Notes: generated by a model not told the origin, from the letters alone. Positions 1 through 6,189 are shown, numbered from the stretch's first letter. The stretch: DNA of 7,825 nt from Zetaproteobacteria bacterium (GCA_021545595.1 JAJRVG010000107.1:1-7825), one strand, 5' to 3'. Program-made: numbers and translations.

Positions 1-999
1 AAGATGGTATGTGAACTGTTCGGCATGCCATGGAATCATCAGGCTCCCCTTTGAACCGAAGCCGTTAAAGATACCCAGTTGAGTATGTTCGGGGTGGAGA
101 CCGATAAAGGGTTGCCTGTCCTTTGTGCCGGGGCGGACACCGGCCATATGGTTTGTAACCCTGACAGCAGGCCTGGCCAGAAAGATATCTCCCAGAGCAT
201 CCAGCAGCTCCCGTTCTGCATCTTCCGTGGGCGTTTCATTGAGTTCATTCCGATCATAGGTTGCTCCAAGCTTGAAGGTTTCTCTATTGATGGGCAGGAG
301 CCATTTTCCCCGATTGACCATCTGCGTTGGAGTCGTTGAATCAGTCGAAAGTGTAAGAATTTCCCCTTTGGCAGGCCGGAATGGCAGCCAGTCGAACCAT
401 GGATTCTTCTGGCCGCGCCACCCTTCACAAAAGATAATCCTGTCAGCCTGAACACCCTGCCACTGGATGCTCTCTGATTCGATACTGACATCGCCATAAA
501 GGAGTGGAGCTTCGATCAGGATTTCCTGCTCCTGGAACCACTGCTGCAGCGTGTCCAGCATGGTGTTGGTGTCCAGGTAGCCTGTTTGATGCTGGAGGAA
601 AGCTCCGTGGTCCATATTAATATCTGAATCATTATGCAGTTCATGACTGATATAGGCGTGGTAGGCGGGATTCCGGGTACGATTTTCCCATATGGCCTTC
701 TCTTTTTCGGAGCGGAAAACCCGGAGCATTTCGCGCTTATGCAGGATGGTGATACCAAACCGCACTTCAATATCGTGGTAAAAGTGCCGAGCTGATGCCA
801 GCAGCTCTTTGATACCCTCCTGCAGTACCAGCCTCTGACCGGTAACCGGGTTAATCAGGCCGGCAGCCACACGTGAAGCGGAAGGGGCGGAAGGATCACT
901 GACAAGAAGAACCTTCTGACCGGCGAGTGTCAGCCTGTAGGTAAGAATAGAGCCGGCCAGACCGGCTCCAACGATGAGCACATCATGCGAACGGGTCAC
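1..999 (-). CDS. FAD-dependent oxidoreductase, DAO (D-amino-acid oxidase-like) family, C-terminus cut by window edge
   Basis: The frame is open for 333 codons from a GTG at 999 to the left edge, with no stop, so the C-terminus lies outside the window. Residues 6-16 form a beta strand and a GAGLAG dinucleotide-binding loop for the FAD ADP moiety. Residues 43-54 ([12 protein letters not shown]) match the second conserved block of DAO-fold flavoproteins. Near the visible end, [17 protein letters not shown] (284-300) and [10 protein letters not shown] (309-318) are the C-terminal FAD-contacting region, so little is probably missing. No signal peptide or membrane segment is seen, which suggests a cytoplasmic enzyme. 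Family members oxidise amines or amino acids; the substrate here cannot be read from sequence. The GTG shares bases with the msrB stop (GTGA, 996-999), pointing to translational coupling. Glycine oxidase or an MnmC-like DAO domain are alternatives, but no MnmC methyltransferase part is visible. Confidence 0.85.
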   Translation of the reverse strand, partial: MTRSHDVLIVGAGLAGSILTYRLTLAGQKVLLVSDPSAPSASRVAAGLINPVTGQRLVLQEGIKELLASARHFYHDIEVRFGITILHKREMLRVFRSEKEKAIWENRTRNPAYHAYISHELHNDSDINMDHGAFLQHQTGYLDTNTMLDTLQQWFQEQEILIEAPLLYGDVSIESESIQWQGVQADRIIFCEGWRGQKNPWFDWLPFRPAKGEILTLSTDSTTPTQMVNRGKWLLPINRETFKLGATYDRNELNETPTEDAERELLDALGDIFLARPAVRVTNHMAGVRPGTKDRQPFIGLHPEHTQLGIFNGFGSKGSLMIPWHAEQFTYHL

Positions 1000-1520
1000 T
1001 CAGTTACAAACTGTTTTTTAAACCGCTTGAGTCCATTGGCTTCAAGCTCATCCACAGGAATAAAACGAAGTGCTGCTGAGTTGATACAGTAACGAAGTCC
1101 GGTTGGCTGCGGACCATCATTGAAAACATGGCCGAGATGTGAGTCAGCATGCCTGCTGCGAAGTTCAACCCGGCGCATGAAGAGCAGGCGATCCTCTCTC
1201 TCAACAATATTTTCCGGAACAAGAGTCCTGCTAAAGCTTGGCCAGCCCGTACCGGATTCGAACTTGTCTCTGGAACTGAACAGAGGCTCGCCTGAGATTA
1301 TATCGACGTAGATGCCAGCTTTCTTATAATCCCAGTATTCGTTGTCAAAGGGTGGTTCAGTCCCGTTTTCCCGTGCCACTCTGAACTGCATGGGTGTAAG
1401 TTGCTCTCTTAATATCTGGTCTGACGGGCGCGTCCAGTCATTCATGGAAAACTCCTCGGCAACAGCCATGGTCGAAAATAGTAATGTTGCAATGATAATT
1501 AATAGATGATCTGTTTTCAT
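996..1520 (-). CDS. msrB: Exported peptide-methionine (R)-S-oxide reductase MsrB
   Basis: The 174-residue product reduces methionine-R-sulfoxide in oxidised proteins. From the ATG at 1520 it begins with a short charged stretch, a hydrophobic core ([13 protein letters not shown]) and an AVA|EE cleavage site (residues 19-21), so it is probably exported to the periplasm. The MsrB core spans about residues 35-155: SGEPLFSS (76-83), GTGWPSF (90-96), [11 protein letters not shown] (123-133) and the catalytic RYCINS with Cys145. Both zinc-binding CxxC pairs of zinc-type MsrBs are replaced: VDIIS lies where the first would be, and Ser122 and Ala125 where the second would be. Cys145 is the only cysteine, so no resolving cysteine exists and an external thiol donor must reduce the enzyme. 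The frame is open upstream to an ATG at 1730, but the signal peptide argues for 1520; an ATG at 1541 is also possible. No strong Shine-Dalgarno is seen. The stop overlaps the next gene's GTG. Confidence 0.93.
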   Translation of the reverse strand: MKTDHLLIIIATLLFSTMAVAEEFSMNDWTRPSDQILREQLTPMQFRVARENGTEPPFDNEYWDYKKAGIYVDIISGEPLFSSRDKFESGTGWPSFSRTLVPENIVEREDRLLFMRRVELRSRHADSHLGHVFNDGPQPTGLRYCINSAALRFIPVDELEANGLKRFKKQFVTE

Positions 1521-1739
1521 ATTAAGGCAAGTCGAATTCATTTGACGGTTTCTTACAGTCGCAGCTTTGGCGGCAGGATATTCTATCTGTCGCTCCTGCG
1601 CCGGATTGGCTGGCAACTCTGCGCTACCATCAAGCAGATTCAACCATCGATTCCATGCTCTGGCATATGTCGAGGATGAGGAGAGACCAAAGCCATTACG
1701 GTCAAGTTCTGATGACAGGCATATGAGCATTGCCCCAAC
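1521..1739 (-). other. Gap between yhbQ and msrB, open in the msrB frame, no recognised product
   Basis: These 219 bases separate the yhbQ stop from the preferred msrB start. On the minus strand they are open in the msrB frame from an ATG at 1728-1730, only nine bases after the yhbQ stop, preceded by a G-rich stretch (GTTGGGGCA) that could act as a weak ribosome site. Translation would add about 70 residues before the msrB signal peptide, including [13 protein letters not shown] and [14 protein letters not shown] recognise no domain in this. An extension would bury the export signal inside the protein, so I treat it as leader sequence or a gene remnant rather than part of MsrB. I found no convincing tRNA, riboswitch or terminator here. 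Confidence 0.4.
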
Positions 1740-2030
1740 TCAACTCACTGATAGCTCATCAATGCTGAAATCGCCATTGATGAGTGCCTCTTTTTTCTGT
1801 TTTGGAAGCTTTTTGACGGCAGCCTCGATTTTCAGGGCGGAAGACCTGTCACCAATCGCACTGCTGAACACCAGCTTCAATCTCCTTCTGCCACGAAGAA
1901 ATTTGGCTCCTCTACTGTTTCTGTGTTCGCCAAAGCGCCTGCTCACATCGGTGGTGATGCCTGTATAGAGGTGGCCGTTATCCAGACGGATCAGATAGAG
2001 ATGCCAGGTTGCTTCATTCAAAATCGGCAT
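1740..2030 (-). CDS. yhbQ: GIY-YIG domain protein of the YhbQ (UPF0213) family
   Basis: The 96-residue protein is a single GIY-YIG nuclease domain and matches the length and order of the E. coli YhbQ family (about 100 residues). The GIY part is HLYLI (10-14) and the YIG part is LYTGITTDVSRRF (21-33). The conserved Arg of the family is Arg31 or Arg32, followed by His36. The GAKFLRG block (41-47) and GDRSSALKIEAAVKKLPK (60-77) follow, with Glu69 as the expected metal-binding glutamate. Family members have been linked to DNA processing or repair nuclease activity, but the biological role of stand-alone YhbQ proteins is poorly defined. It is the first gene of the minus-strand cluster with msrB and the FAD oxidoreductase, though 219 bases separate it from msrB. 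The bases ahead of the ATG show no strong Shine-Dalgarno. Confidence 0.92.
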   Translation of the reverse strand: MPILNEATWHLYLIRLDNGHLYTGITTDVSRRFGEHRNSRGAKFLRGRRRLKLVFSSAIGDRSSALKIEAAVKKLPKQKKEALINGDFSIDELSVS

Positions 2031-2158
2031 GCCGTATTTAAACCCAATTTGCCGCTAATGGACAGGATATTGGGATGAGACGTCAGGTCTGTGGATACTC
2101 AGCTCTGTTCAAAGATTCGCCTTAAAATGTGCTACACTGAGAGTAGAGGGCGCATGTT
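2031..2158. promoter_or_regulatory. Divergent intergenic region between yhbQ and the 65-residue gene
   Basis: These 128 bases lie between two diverging genes and should hold promoters for both. For the plus-strand gene, TAAAAT at 2123-2128 and TACACT at 2133-2138 are the best minus-10 candidates, but neither has a good minus-35 at normal spacing. Ahead of yhbQ, CCCAAT (2043-2048) and ATTGGG (2069-2074) form an inverted repeat with a 20-base loop. The individual boxes are weak; only the arrangement makes a promoter region likely. Confidence 0.35.
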
Positions 2159-2356
2159 ATGAGTGGAACAAAATCACTGTTTCCGGAAGGTGAAGCGTTT
2201 CGCCAGGCGGTTCGCTGGATTGCGGAGATGCATGCCTACGATCTGGCCACTATTGAAGAGGCTTGCCAGCGTTATGACCTTACGCCTGCAGAGGAGGAGT
2301 TCATGATGCGCCACTTTCTCAATGCTGACCATAAAGAGGTATGTGACCAGCCATAG
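2159..2356 (+). CDS. Small hypothetical protein (65 residues)
   Basis: I do not recognise a characterised family. The ATG at 2159 has a good ribosome site, AGAGGG at 2145-2150, eight bases upstream, which supports real translation. The product has no signal peptide or membrane segment. It appears mostly helical, is rich in acidic residues, and carries the stretches EAFRQAVRWIAEM (12-24) and LTPAEEEFMMRHF (41-53). This looks like a small cytoplasmic helical protein, possibly one that binds a partner. One cysteine lies at residue 35 and another near the C-terminus, too far apart for a metal site. It is followed after 100 bases by the host-attachment-family gene on the same strand, which has its own promoter-like sequence, so an operon link is uncertain. 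Confidence 0.7.
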   Translation: MSGTKSLFPEGEAFRQAVRWIAEMHAYDLATIEEACQRYDLTPAEEEFMMRHFLNADHKEVCDQP

Positions 2357-2366
2357 CGCCTATGGC
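2350..2366 (+). repeat. Perfect short hairpin over the stop codon of the 65-residue gene
   Basis: GCCATAG (2350-2356), a CGC loop and CTATGGC (2360-2366) make a seven-base-pair stem that includes the TAG stop. A run of five T begins at 2378, about 11 bases after the stem, too far for a standard intrinsic terminator. It could be a weak terminator or an RNA-stabilising 3' structure. Confidence 0.35.
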
Positions 2367-2423
2367 CCGTCCAGCAGTTTTTCTTTGAATTGATAGCCGG
2401 GCTGCCGATTGCTCTGGTTGGGC

Positions 2424-2429
2424 TATAAT
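2424..2429 (+). promoter_or_regulatory. Minus-10 box candidate for the host-attachment-family gene
   Basis: A perfect TATAAT lies 27 bases before the ATG at 2457. No clear minus-35 is found 16-18 bases upstream; a TTGATA at 2390-2395 is too distant (28 bases). A start point near 2436 would give a short leader carrying AGGAGG at 2445-2450. Confidence 0.4.
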
Positions 2430-2456
2430 AGGGGTAGATATTTCAGGAGGTGGCCT

Positions 2457-2894
2457 ATGGACAGAACCTGGATACTTGTTGCTGATAAGAGCCATGCAAA
2501 GCTCTACACCATGAATGGCCGGGCCGGAGACCTGACCCTTAAGCAGGAGTGGGATCATGAAGCATCCCGCAAGCATGAACAGGAGTTGACCAGAGATCTT
2601 CCCGGACGGACATTTGATCGAATGGGCGATGCAAGGCACGCCATGGGCCAGCCGGTTGATCCAAAAGATCATGAGGCTGAGGTATTTGCGCAGCAGCTGA
2701 TCAATGAGGTGGATCGGGGACGCAAGTCCAATAAATTTGCTCACCTCTCTCTGGTGGCTCCACCGGAGTTTCTGGGGCTTCTGCGAAAACAGTGCAGCCC
2801 GGCACTTGGGCAGCTTGTTTTGGATGAAGTGGATAAAAATCTTGTGTTTGAAGATTCAGAAACGGTTCGGGACCATCTCCCAGGCGCACTGTAG
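2457..2894 (+). CDS. Host-attachment family protein (Pfam Host_attach type)
   Basis: The 145-residue protein resembles the family annotated as 'protein required for attachment to host cells', a small alpha/beta fold related to the middle domain of archaeal/eukaryotic release factor eRF1. Diagnostic parts are the N-terminal strand WILVADKSHAKLYTM (5-19), the central DLPGRTFDRMGDARHAMGQP (47-66), the helix AEVFAQQLINEVDRG (74-88) and the second strand FAHLSLVAPPEFLGLLR (94-110), ending in DKNLV and DHLPGAL. There is no signal peptide, so it is probably cytoplasmic. Despite the name, the biochemical role is unknown and a surface adhesin role should not be assumed. The ATG at 2457 is chosen because AGGAGG (2445-2450) sits six bases upstream; an in-frame upstream ATG at 2409 would lie ahead of the promoter-like TATAAT. 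It converges with the zinc-ribbon gene. Confidence 0.88.
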   Translation: MDRTWILVADKSHAKLYTMNGRAGDLTLKQEWDHEASRKHEQELTRDLPGRTFDRMGDARHAMGQPVDPKDHEAEVFAQQLINEVDRGRKSNKFAHLSLVAPPEFLGLLRKQCSPALGQLVLDEVDKNLVFEDSETVRDHLPGAL

Positions 2895-2914
2895 CGACTG
2901 ACGATCAATCCGAT

Positions 2915-2938
2915 GGGAGAGAGTTTCAGGCTCTTCCC
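2915..2938. terminator. Hairpin between converging genes, possible bidirectional terminator
   Basis: GGGAGAGAG (2915-2923) and CTCTTCCC (2931-2938) form an eight-pair stem with one bulged G and a seven-base loop. It lies in the 31-base gap between the host-attachment gene and the zinc-ribbon gene and extends over the latter's stop. The position suits a shared terminator, but neither strand has a T run after the stem, so this is tentative. Confidence 0.3.
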
Positions 2939-3273
2939 GAACCGGCCCTCTGTTCTCTTGCTTTGGCTTCCAGCAGGTGAAACTCATCACCCCTGAGCAC
3001 CACCTCACCGCCGCAACCTTTGCAGTTGTTGCCAAAGCCTGAGAAGGGGAGTGTTTTAGGCCTTTTACACCCAGGACAGAGGCCTCGACGTGCTCTGAAC
3101 GGCAGAGCCAGCAGGCAGACTGCCATGATGATTGAGGTGATGATTCCGGTCATCGGCATGAAGAGTGTAAGTGCCATGGATGCACCCCACACCGGCAGGG
3201 TGAAAAGAATGATACGAACCGGGGCAGGGGATGTTGGAGACGTGGCAACAGTTTTACGAACGGAGTGGCTCAT
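2926..3273 (-). CDS. Small membrane protein with two helices and a C-terminal zinc ribbon
   Basis: No named family is recognised. The 115-residue product has a short Ser/Thr/Pro-rich N-terminus and two hydrophobic segments, about residues 20-40 and 42-60, split by a Pro/Gly turn (MPMTG). A basic stretch (RARR) follows, then a zinc-ribbon pattern: CPGC at 66-69 and CKGC at 84-87, with 14 residues between the pairs. By the positive-inside rule, the RARR after helix 2 suggests both ends are cytoplasmic, with the ribbon as a cytoplasmic metal-binding knuckle. The C-terminal tail is charged. It starts 26 bases after the small lipoprotein gene on the same strand, so the two probably share a transcript. 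No good Shine-Dalgarno precedes the ATG at 3273, so the start is less certain than the reading frame. Confidence 0.75.
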   Translation of the reverse strand: MSHSVRKTVATSPTSPAPVRIILFTLPVWGASMALTLFMPMTGIITSIIMAVCLLALPFRARRGLCPGCKRPKTLPFSGFGNNCKGCGGEVVLRGDEFHLLEAKAREQRAGSGRA

Positions 3274-3299
3274 GCGGGCAACGCTAATCAGCGGGTTGT

Positions 3300-3476
3300 T
3301 CAGTGAGAAGGTTTTCCGAAAGGTGAGACCTGCTCATCGCCCTCGGCAACACCGGCTGCATCAATAGCATTTTTTTCAAATATTTTTTTCTCTTTGCCGG
3401 GAACCGGTGTCGGTTGGATGGATTTTTCACAGCCTGCAAGCAGCAGGAGTATGGCGATGAATGCGATTCGGATCAT
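3300..3476 (-). CDS. Small lipoprotein of unknown function
   Basis: From the ATG at 3476 the product is 58 residues. It starts MIRIAFIAILLLLAGCEKS: a short charged start, a hydrophobic core and a textbook lipobox (LAGC, Cys16), so it should be lipidated and anchored in the cell envelope. Glu follows the Cys, not Asp, so the inner-membrane retention (+2 Asp) signal is absent and outer-membrane sorting is possible. The mature part is about 43 residues, hydrophilic, with a Pro-rich start (IQPTPVPG) and no recognised domain. The frame is open upstream to 3578, but that would add 34 residues ahead of the signal sequence, so 3476 is preferred although no strong ribosome site is visible. It resembles LptM/YifL-type small lipoproteins in size only. 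It is followed by the zinc-ribbon membrane protein gene. Confidence 0.7.
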   Translation of the reverse strand: MIRIAFIAILLLLAGCEKSIQPTPVPGKEKKIFEKNAIDAAGVAEGDEQVSPFGKPSH

Positions 3477-3521
3477 GACATTGATGCTAAGCTGTCCACA
3501 AGTATTGTTCAAAGCATACAT

Positions 3522-3538
3522 TACCAACCCTGTTGGTA
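3522..3538. repeat. Perfect 7+3+7 inverted repeat between diverging genes
   Basis: TACCAAC (3522-3528) and GTTGGTA (3532-3538) are exact reverse complements around a CCT centre. The repeat lies in the 150-base region between the lipoprotein and ybiT, which diverge, so it could be a repressor operator or a small hairpin. TTGGTA in either orientation could also pass for a weak minus-35. No regulator is identified. Confidence 0.45.
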
Positions 3539-3626
3539 GTGGTGTGGCGTTATAGCTTGTATATCTCATGATCAGCACTAAGATCGCCGATTTTTAAGCT
3601 ATATCCACGTTTTATGGGATGATAAA

Positions 3627-5219
3627 TTGATTTCTACATCCGGTATCACAATGCAGTTTGGGGATAAACCCCTGTTTGAAAACATCTCGGTTAAGTTCGG
3701 GGATGGCAATCGTTATGGCTTGATCGGTGCAAATGGTTGCGGCAAGTCCACACTGATGAAAATTCTGGGCGGTGACCTGACTCCAACATCAGGCCATGTG
3801 AGCATCGGTCAAAATGACCGGATGGGTAAATTGCGACAGGATCACTTTGCTTTTGAAGAGAAGACAGTTCTCGACAGCGTGATGATGGGCTTTGAGAAGC
3901 TATGGAAGATCAAGGAGGAGCGCGACCGCATCTATGCACTGCCTGAGTTTTCGGAAGAAGATGGTATGCGTGCCGGTGATCTGGAGAGTCAGTTTGCCGA
4001 TCTGGATGGCTACAGTGTAGAATCGAATGCGGGTGAATTGTTGCTCAGTATGGGTATCCCGGTGGAAGAGCATTTCAGCTTGATGAAATCCATTGCTCCC
4101 GGCTGGAAGCTGCGCGTCCTGTTGGCACAGGCGCTGTTCGGTGACCCCGAGATTATTCTATTGGATGAGCCGACCAACAACCTTGATATTGATGCCATTC
4201 GCTGGCTGGAAGGGGTAATCAACGAACGTAACTGCACGATGATCATCATTTCGCATGACCGGCACTTCCTGAACAGTGTATGTACTCACATGGCTGATAT
4301 TGATTATGGGGAGTTGCGCATCTATCCGGGCAACTACGACGATTATATGGAGGCTGCCTCGCTGGTTCAGCAGCAGCTACTGACCGAAAATGCCAGGAAA
4401 ACAGAGGAGATTCAGGAACTTCAGGCCTTCGTCCGTCGTTTCTCGGCCAATGCATCCAAGGCCACTCAGGCACAATCACGAGCCAAGAAGCTTGATAAAA
4501 TCAAGCTGGATGAAGTCAAACCCTCGAGTCGTGTGAGCCCATTTATTCGTTTTACTCAGGATAAAAAGCTTTATCGTAACGTGCTGGAACTGAAGGGTCT
4601 GAGTAAGAGCTTTGATGAACAACCACTGTTTGAAAAGTTTGATTTGAGGATTTCTGTGGGCGAGCGTGTAGCTGTAATCGGTCCCAACGGTATTGGCAAG
4701 ACCACACTGCTGCGCTGTCTGGCGGGTGATATGGAGGCAACCAGCGGCACTGTCAAATGGTCGGAGAATGCGAATATTGGCTATTATGCTCAGGATCATT
4801 CGGCTGATTTCGCAGAGAATGTAATCCTGTTTGACTGGATGGCCCAATGGAAGAAGAGAGAGCACGGTGAACAGGAGATACGGGGCAATCTCGGGCGGAT
4901 GCTCTTCTCCAAAAACGAGATTAAAAAATCGGTCAGAGCACTCTCCGGTGGTGAGCAGGGGCGGATGCTGTTTGCCAAGTTCATGTTTCAGAATCCCAAT
5001 GTTCTACTGCTTGATGAGCCGACCAACCACATGGACATGGAGTTTATCGAATCACTCAATACGGCGCTGGAAAATTATGAGGGAACTCTGATTTTTGTCA
5101 GTCATGATCGTGAGTTTGTCTCCTCACTGGCCACACGCATCATTGAACTGACACCGGATGGCATCGTTGATTATCACGGTACGTATGAAGAGTACCTGAG
5201 CAGTCAGGGTGTTGTTTAA
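3627..5219 (+). CDS. ybiT: ABC-F ATPase YbiT (ribosome-associated translation factor)
   Basis: The product has 530 residues, the same length as E. coli YbiT as I recall it. It is a soluble ABC-F protein with two ATPase domains and no membrane part; the family acts at the ribosomal E site and influences translation. Domain 1 has Walker [10 protein letters not shown] (34-42), the degenerate signature SIAPGWKLR (155-163), typical of YbiT rather than a defect, Walker [13 protein letters not shown] (176-187) with Glu181, and SHD (209-211). The linker at about 243-310 corresponds to the P-site tRNA-interaction motif and includes [19 protein letters not shown]. Domain 2 has Walker [10 protein letters not shown] (352-360), signature LSGGEQ (439-444), Walker [12 protein letters not shown] (460-470) with Glu464, and SHD (492-494). 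All catalytic residues are present. The start is a TTG with GGGATG seven bases upstream; the next in-frame ATG would remove eight conserved residues. It appears monocistronic. Confidence 0.96.
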   Translation: MISTSGITMQFGDKPLFENISVKFGDGNRYGLIGANGCGKSTLMKILGGDLTPTSGHVSIGQNDRMGKLRQDHFAFEEKTVLDSVMMGFEKLWKIKEERDRIYALPEFSEEDGMRAGDLESQFADLDGYSVESNAGELLLSMGIPVEEHFSLMKSIAPGWKLRVLLAQALFGDPEIILLDEPTNNLDIDAIRWLEGVINERNCTMIIISHDRHFLNSVCTHMADIDYGELRIYPGNYDDYMEAASLVQQQLLTENARKTEEIQELQAFVRRFSANASKATQAQSRAKKLDKIKLDEVKPSSRVSPFIRFTQDKKLYRNVLELKGLSKSFDEQPLFEKFDLRISVGERVAVIGPNGIGKTTLLRCLAGDMEATSGTVKWSENANIGYYAQDHSADFAENVILFDWMAQWKKREHGEQEIRGNLGRMLFSKNEIKKSVRALSGGEQGRMLFAKFMFQNPNVLLLDEPTNHMDMEFIESLNTALENYEGTLIFVSHDREFVSSLATRIIELTPDGIVDYHGTYEEYLSSQGVV

Positions 5220-5317
5220 ATTCACAGTGATTTGCAACCCTCCCCTAAAGTTAGGCCATTCATAATACAAAGCCTTCGTACACTTTGCAGAGTGACCAGC
5301 ATCAGATTCGCCAAGGC

Positions 5318-5395
5318 ATAGGGGTGTGCATGCGCTAACCTGAACTTGGCATAACCTCCCAAATCAGGTGCCAGTCAATACTCGATTTCCCCTAT
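5318..5395. repeat. Nested and crossing inverted repeats between ybiT and the secreted-protein gene
   Basis: Outer arms ATAGGGG (5318-5324) and CCCCTAT (5389-5395) enclose ACCTGA (5338-5343) and TCAGGT (5364-5369). A further pair, ACTTGGC (5344-5350) with GCCAGT (5370-5375 region, one base short), would cross the inner stem as a pseudoknot. The right outer arm covers the stop codon of the secreted-protein gene. No T run follows, so it is not a standard terminator. The rest of the 172-base gap (5220-5391) shows nothing else I can name. Confidence 0.35.
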
Positions 5396-6150
5396 CTGCA
5401 CGCATTGGATTTTTTACACATGGTACTGCCATCGATGTTTAAACAGCCATCACCTCTGGCCCGGTAGTTAAGGCTACTACTGTTGCCATTGCTGTACTGC
5501 ACATAAATGGTGCCGCTGTTTTGATCACCTTCAACACTCCAGTTGCCCTGTCCGCCGCTCTGGCTGGCATTACCCCATGCCATGGTTTCATTGCCTCCCG
5601 AATCGTAGCCATGGCCTGAATAACTCGATTCGGAGCTGTCGAAATAAGTGCCATCCAGACAGAGGCCAATGCTGCGCTCGGTCGAACCGGAATACCCCCA
5701 CCATGATCCTGCCAGGTCTCTAGCTATTTGTGAGTTCAGAGAGCCGCTGTCTTTATGTCTGCCTTTGCTGCCATGCTTGCCGGTTGATTTGCCGACTTTG
5801 GAATAATCCATACGCCCCTTGGGATCACTTAAATCAATATCCAGGCGCTTCTCTCCGGATTTCACGAACACCTTGCGCTGGGCTTCACCAACTCTGATAT
5901 AGTATTTTCCCGGCTTCACATCAGAAAATGAATATTTTCCAAAGAGGTTTGTTGTCTCCTCATCTACAACTTCGTCACTGTTGCGGTCAACCAGCTCAAC
6001 ATCCAGAAACATCCCCGGGGTGCCCGAATCAATCCCGACAAAACCCCAGACTGAGCCCGCAGTGACGGTCAGCGGGCACACCAGCACAGTGATACAAAAG
6101 ATGGTTGCCACAGGAATTAACCGGTTCTTGAAATACTGGAATATAGTCAT
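5392..6150 (-). CDS. Secreted two-domain protein: carboxypeptidase-regulatory-like domain plus Ser/Gly-rich beta domain
   Basis: The 252-residue product is not a named family. Residues 1-31 form a signal peptide with a long hydrophobic core and a likely cut at TVTA|GS; Cys25 lacks a proper lipobox, so it is not a lipoprotein. Residues 33-108 look like a carboxypeptidase-regulatory or prealbumin-type beta sandwich, shown by the strand-turn pattern TNLFGKYSFSDVKPGKYYIRV (67-87, with the FGKYSFSDVKPGKY core). A charged Gly/Ser/Lys linker (about 110-140) leads to a second domain (144-245) starting LAGSWWGYSG and continuing with LCLDGTYF, GNWSVEGD and SGTIYVQYSNG, a lipocalin-like run of beta strands. 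Four mature cysteines (164, 236, 245, 251) could make two disulfides. GGGGGTGA (6154-6161) lies just before the ATG at 6150, supporting the start. It is 120 bases downstream of metH with its own promoter candidate. Confidence 0.85.
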   Translation of the reverse strand: MTIFQYFKNRLIPVATIFCITVLVCPLTVTAGSVWGFVGIDSGTPGMFLDVELVDRNSDEVVDEETTNLFGKYSFSDVKPGKYYIRVGEAQRKVFVKSGEKRLDIDLSDPKGRMDYSKVGKSTGKHGSKGRHKDSGSLNSQIARDLAGSWWGYSGSTERSIGLCLDGTYFDSSESSYSGHGYDSGGNETMAWGNASQSGGQGNWSVEGDQNSGTIYVQYSNGNSSSLNYRARGDGCLNIDGSTMCKKSNACR

Positions 6151-6183
6151 AGCTCACCCCCTGTTACATAGATGCCTGCGTGG

Positions 6184-6189
6184 ATTGTA
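6184..6189 (-). promoter_or_regulatory. Extended minus-10 promoter candidate for the secreted-protein gene
   Basis: Read on the minus strand, TGCTACAAT is an extended minus-10 (TG, one base, TACAAT) located 33 bases before the ATG at 6150. A T-rich run lies just upstream. A minus-35-like ATGACA is present but 21 bases away, so the extended element would carry most of the activity. Transcription from here would give a leader of about 27 bases holding the GGGGGTGA ribosome site. Confidence 0.45.

Noticed and set aside
155..163. Treating the missing LSGG signature in the first ABC domain of YbiT (residues 155-163 of that protein) as a defect
   Set aside because: YbiT proteins normally carry the APGWKLR form there, so this is a family trait. 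The coordinates given are protein residues.
39..770. Minus-strand reading frames at 39-497 and 516-770, and a plus-strand frame at 79-339
   Set aside because: They lie inside the FAD oxidoreductase gene, whose frame is continuous from 999 to 1 with recognisable FAD-binding motifs. The other frames give no family-like protein.
1561..1680. Possible tRNA-like pieces (GGTTGAATC and GATGGTAGCGCAG on the minus strand)
   Set aside because: The pieces are in the wrong order for a tRNA, and no acceptor stem or anticodon arm can be drawn.
1567..1968. 133-residue plus-strand frame across yhbQ and the gap before msrB
   Set aside because: It is antisense to the clear GIY-YIG gene, has no ribosome site and has no recognisable domain.
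3300..3476. Calling the small lipoprotein LptM/YifL
   Set aside because: Only the size and lipobox match. The usual GQKGPLYLP-like box after the cysteine is absent, and lysA is not next to it.
4010..5091. Several antisense and shifted frames inside the ABC-F gene
   Set aside because: They are shadows of ybiT, whose conserved motifs cover the full length.
5244..5255. CCTAA-AG-TTAGG as a ybiT terminator
   Set aside because: The loop is only two bases, the stem is too short and no T run follows.
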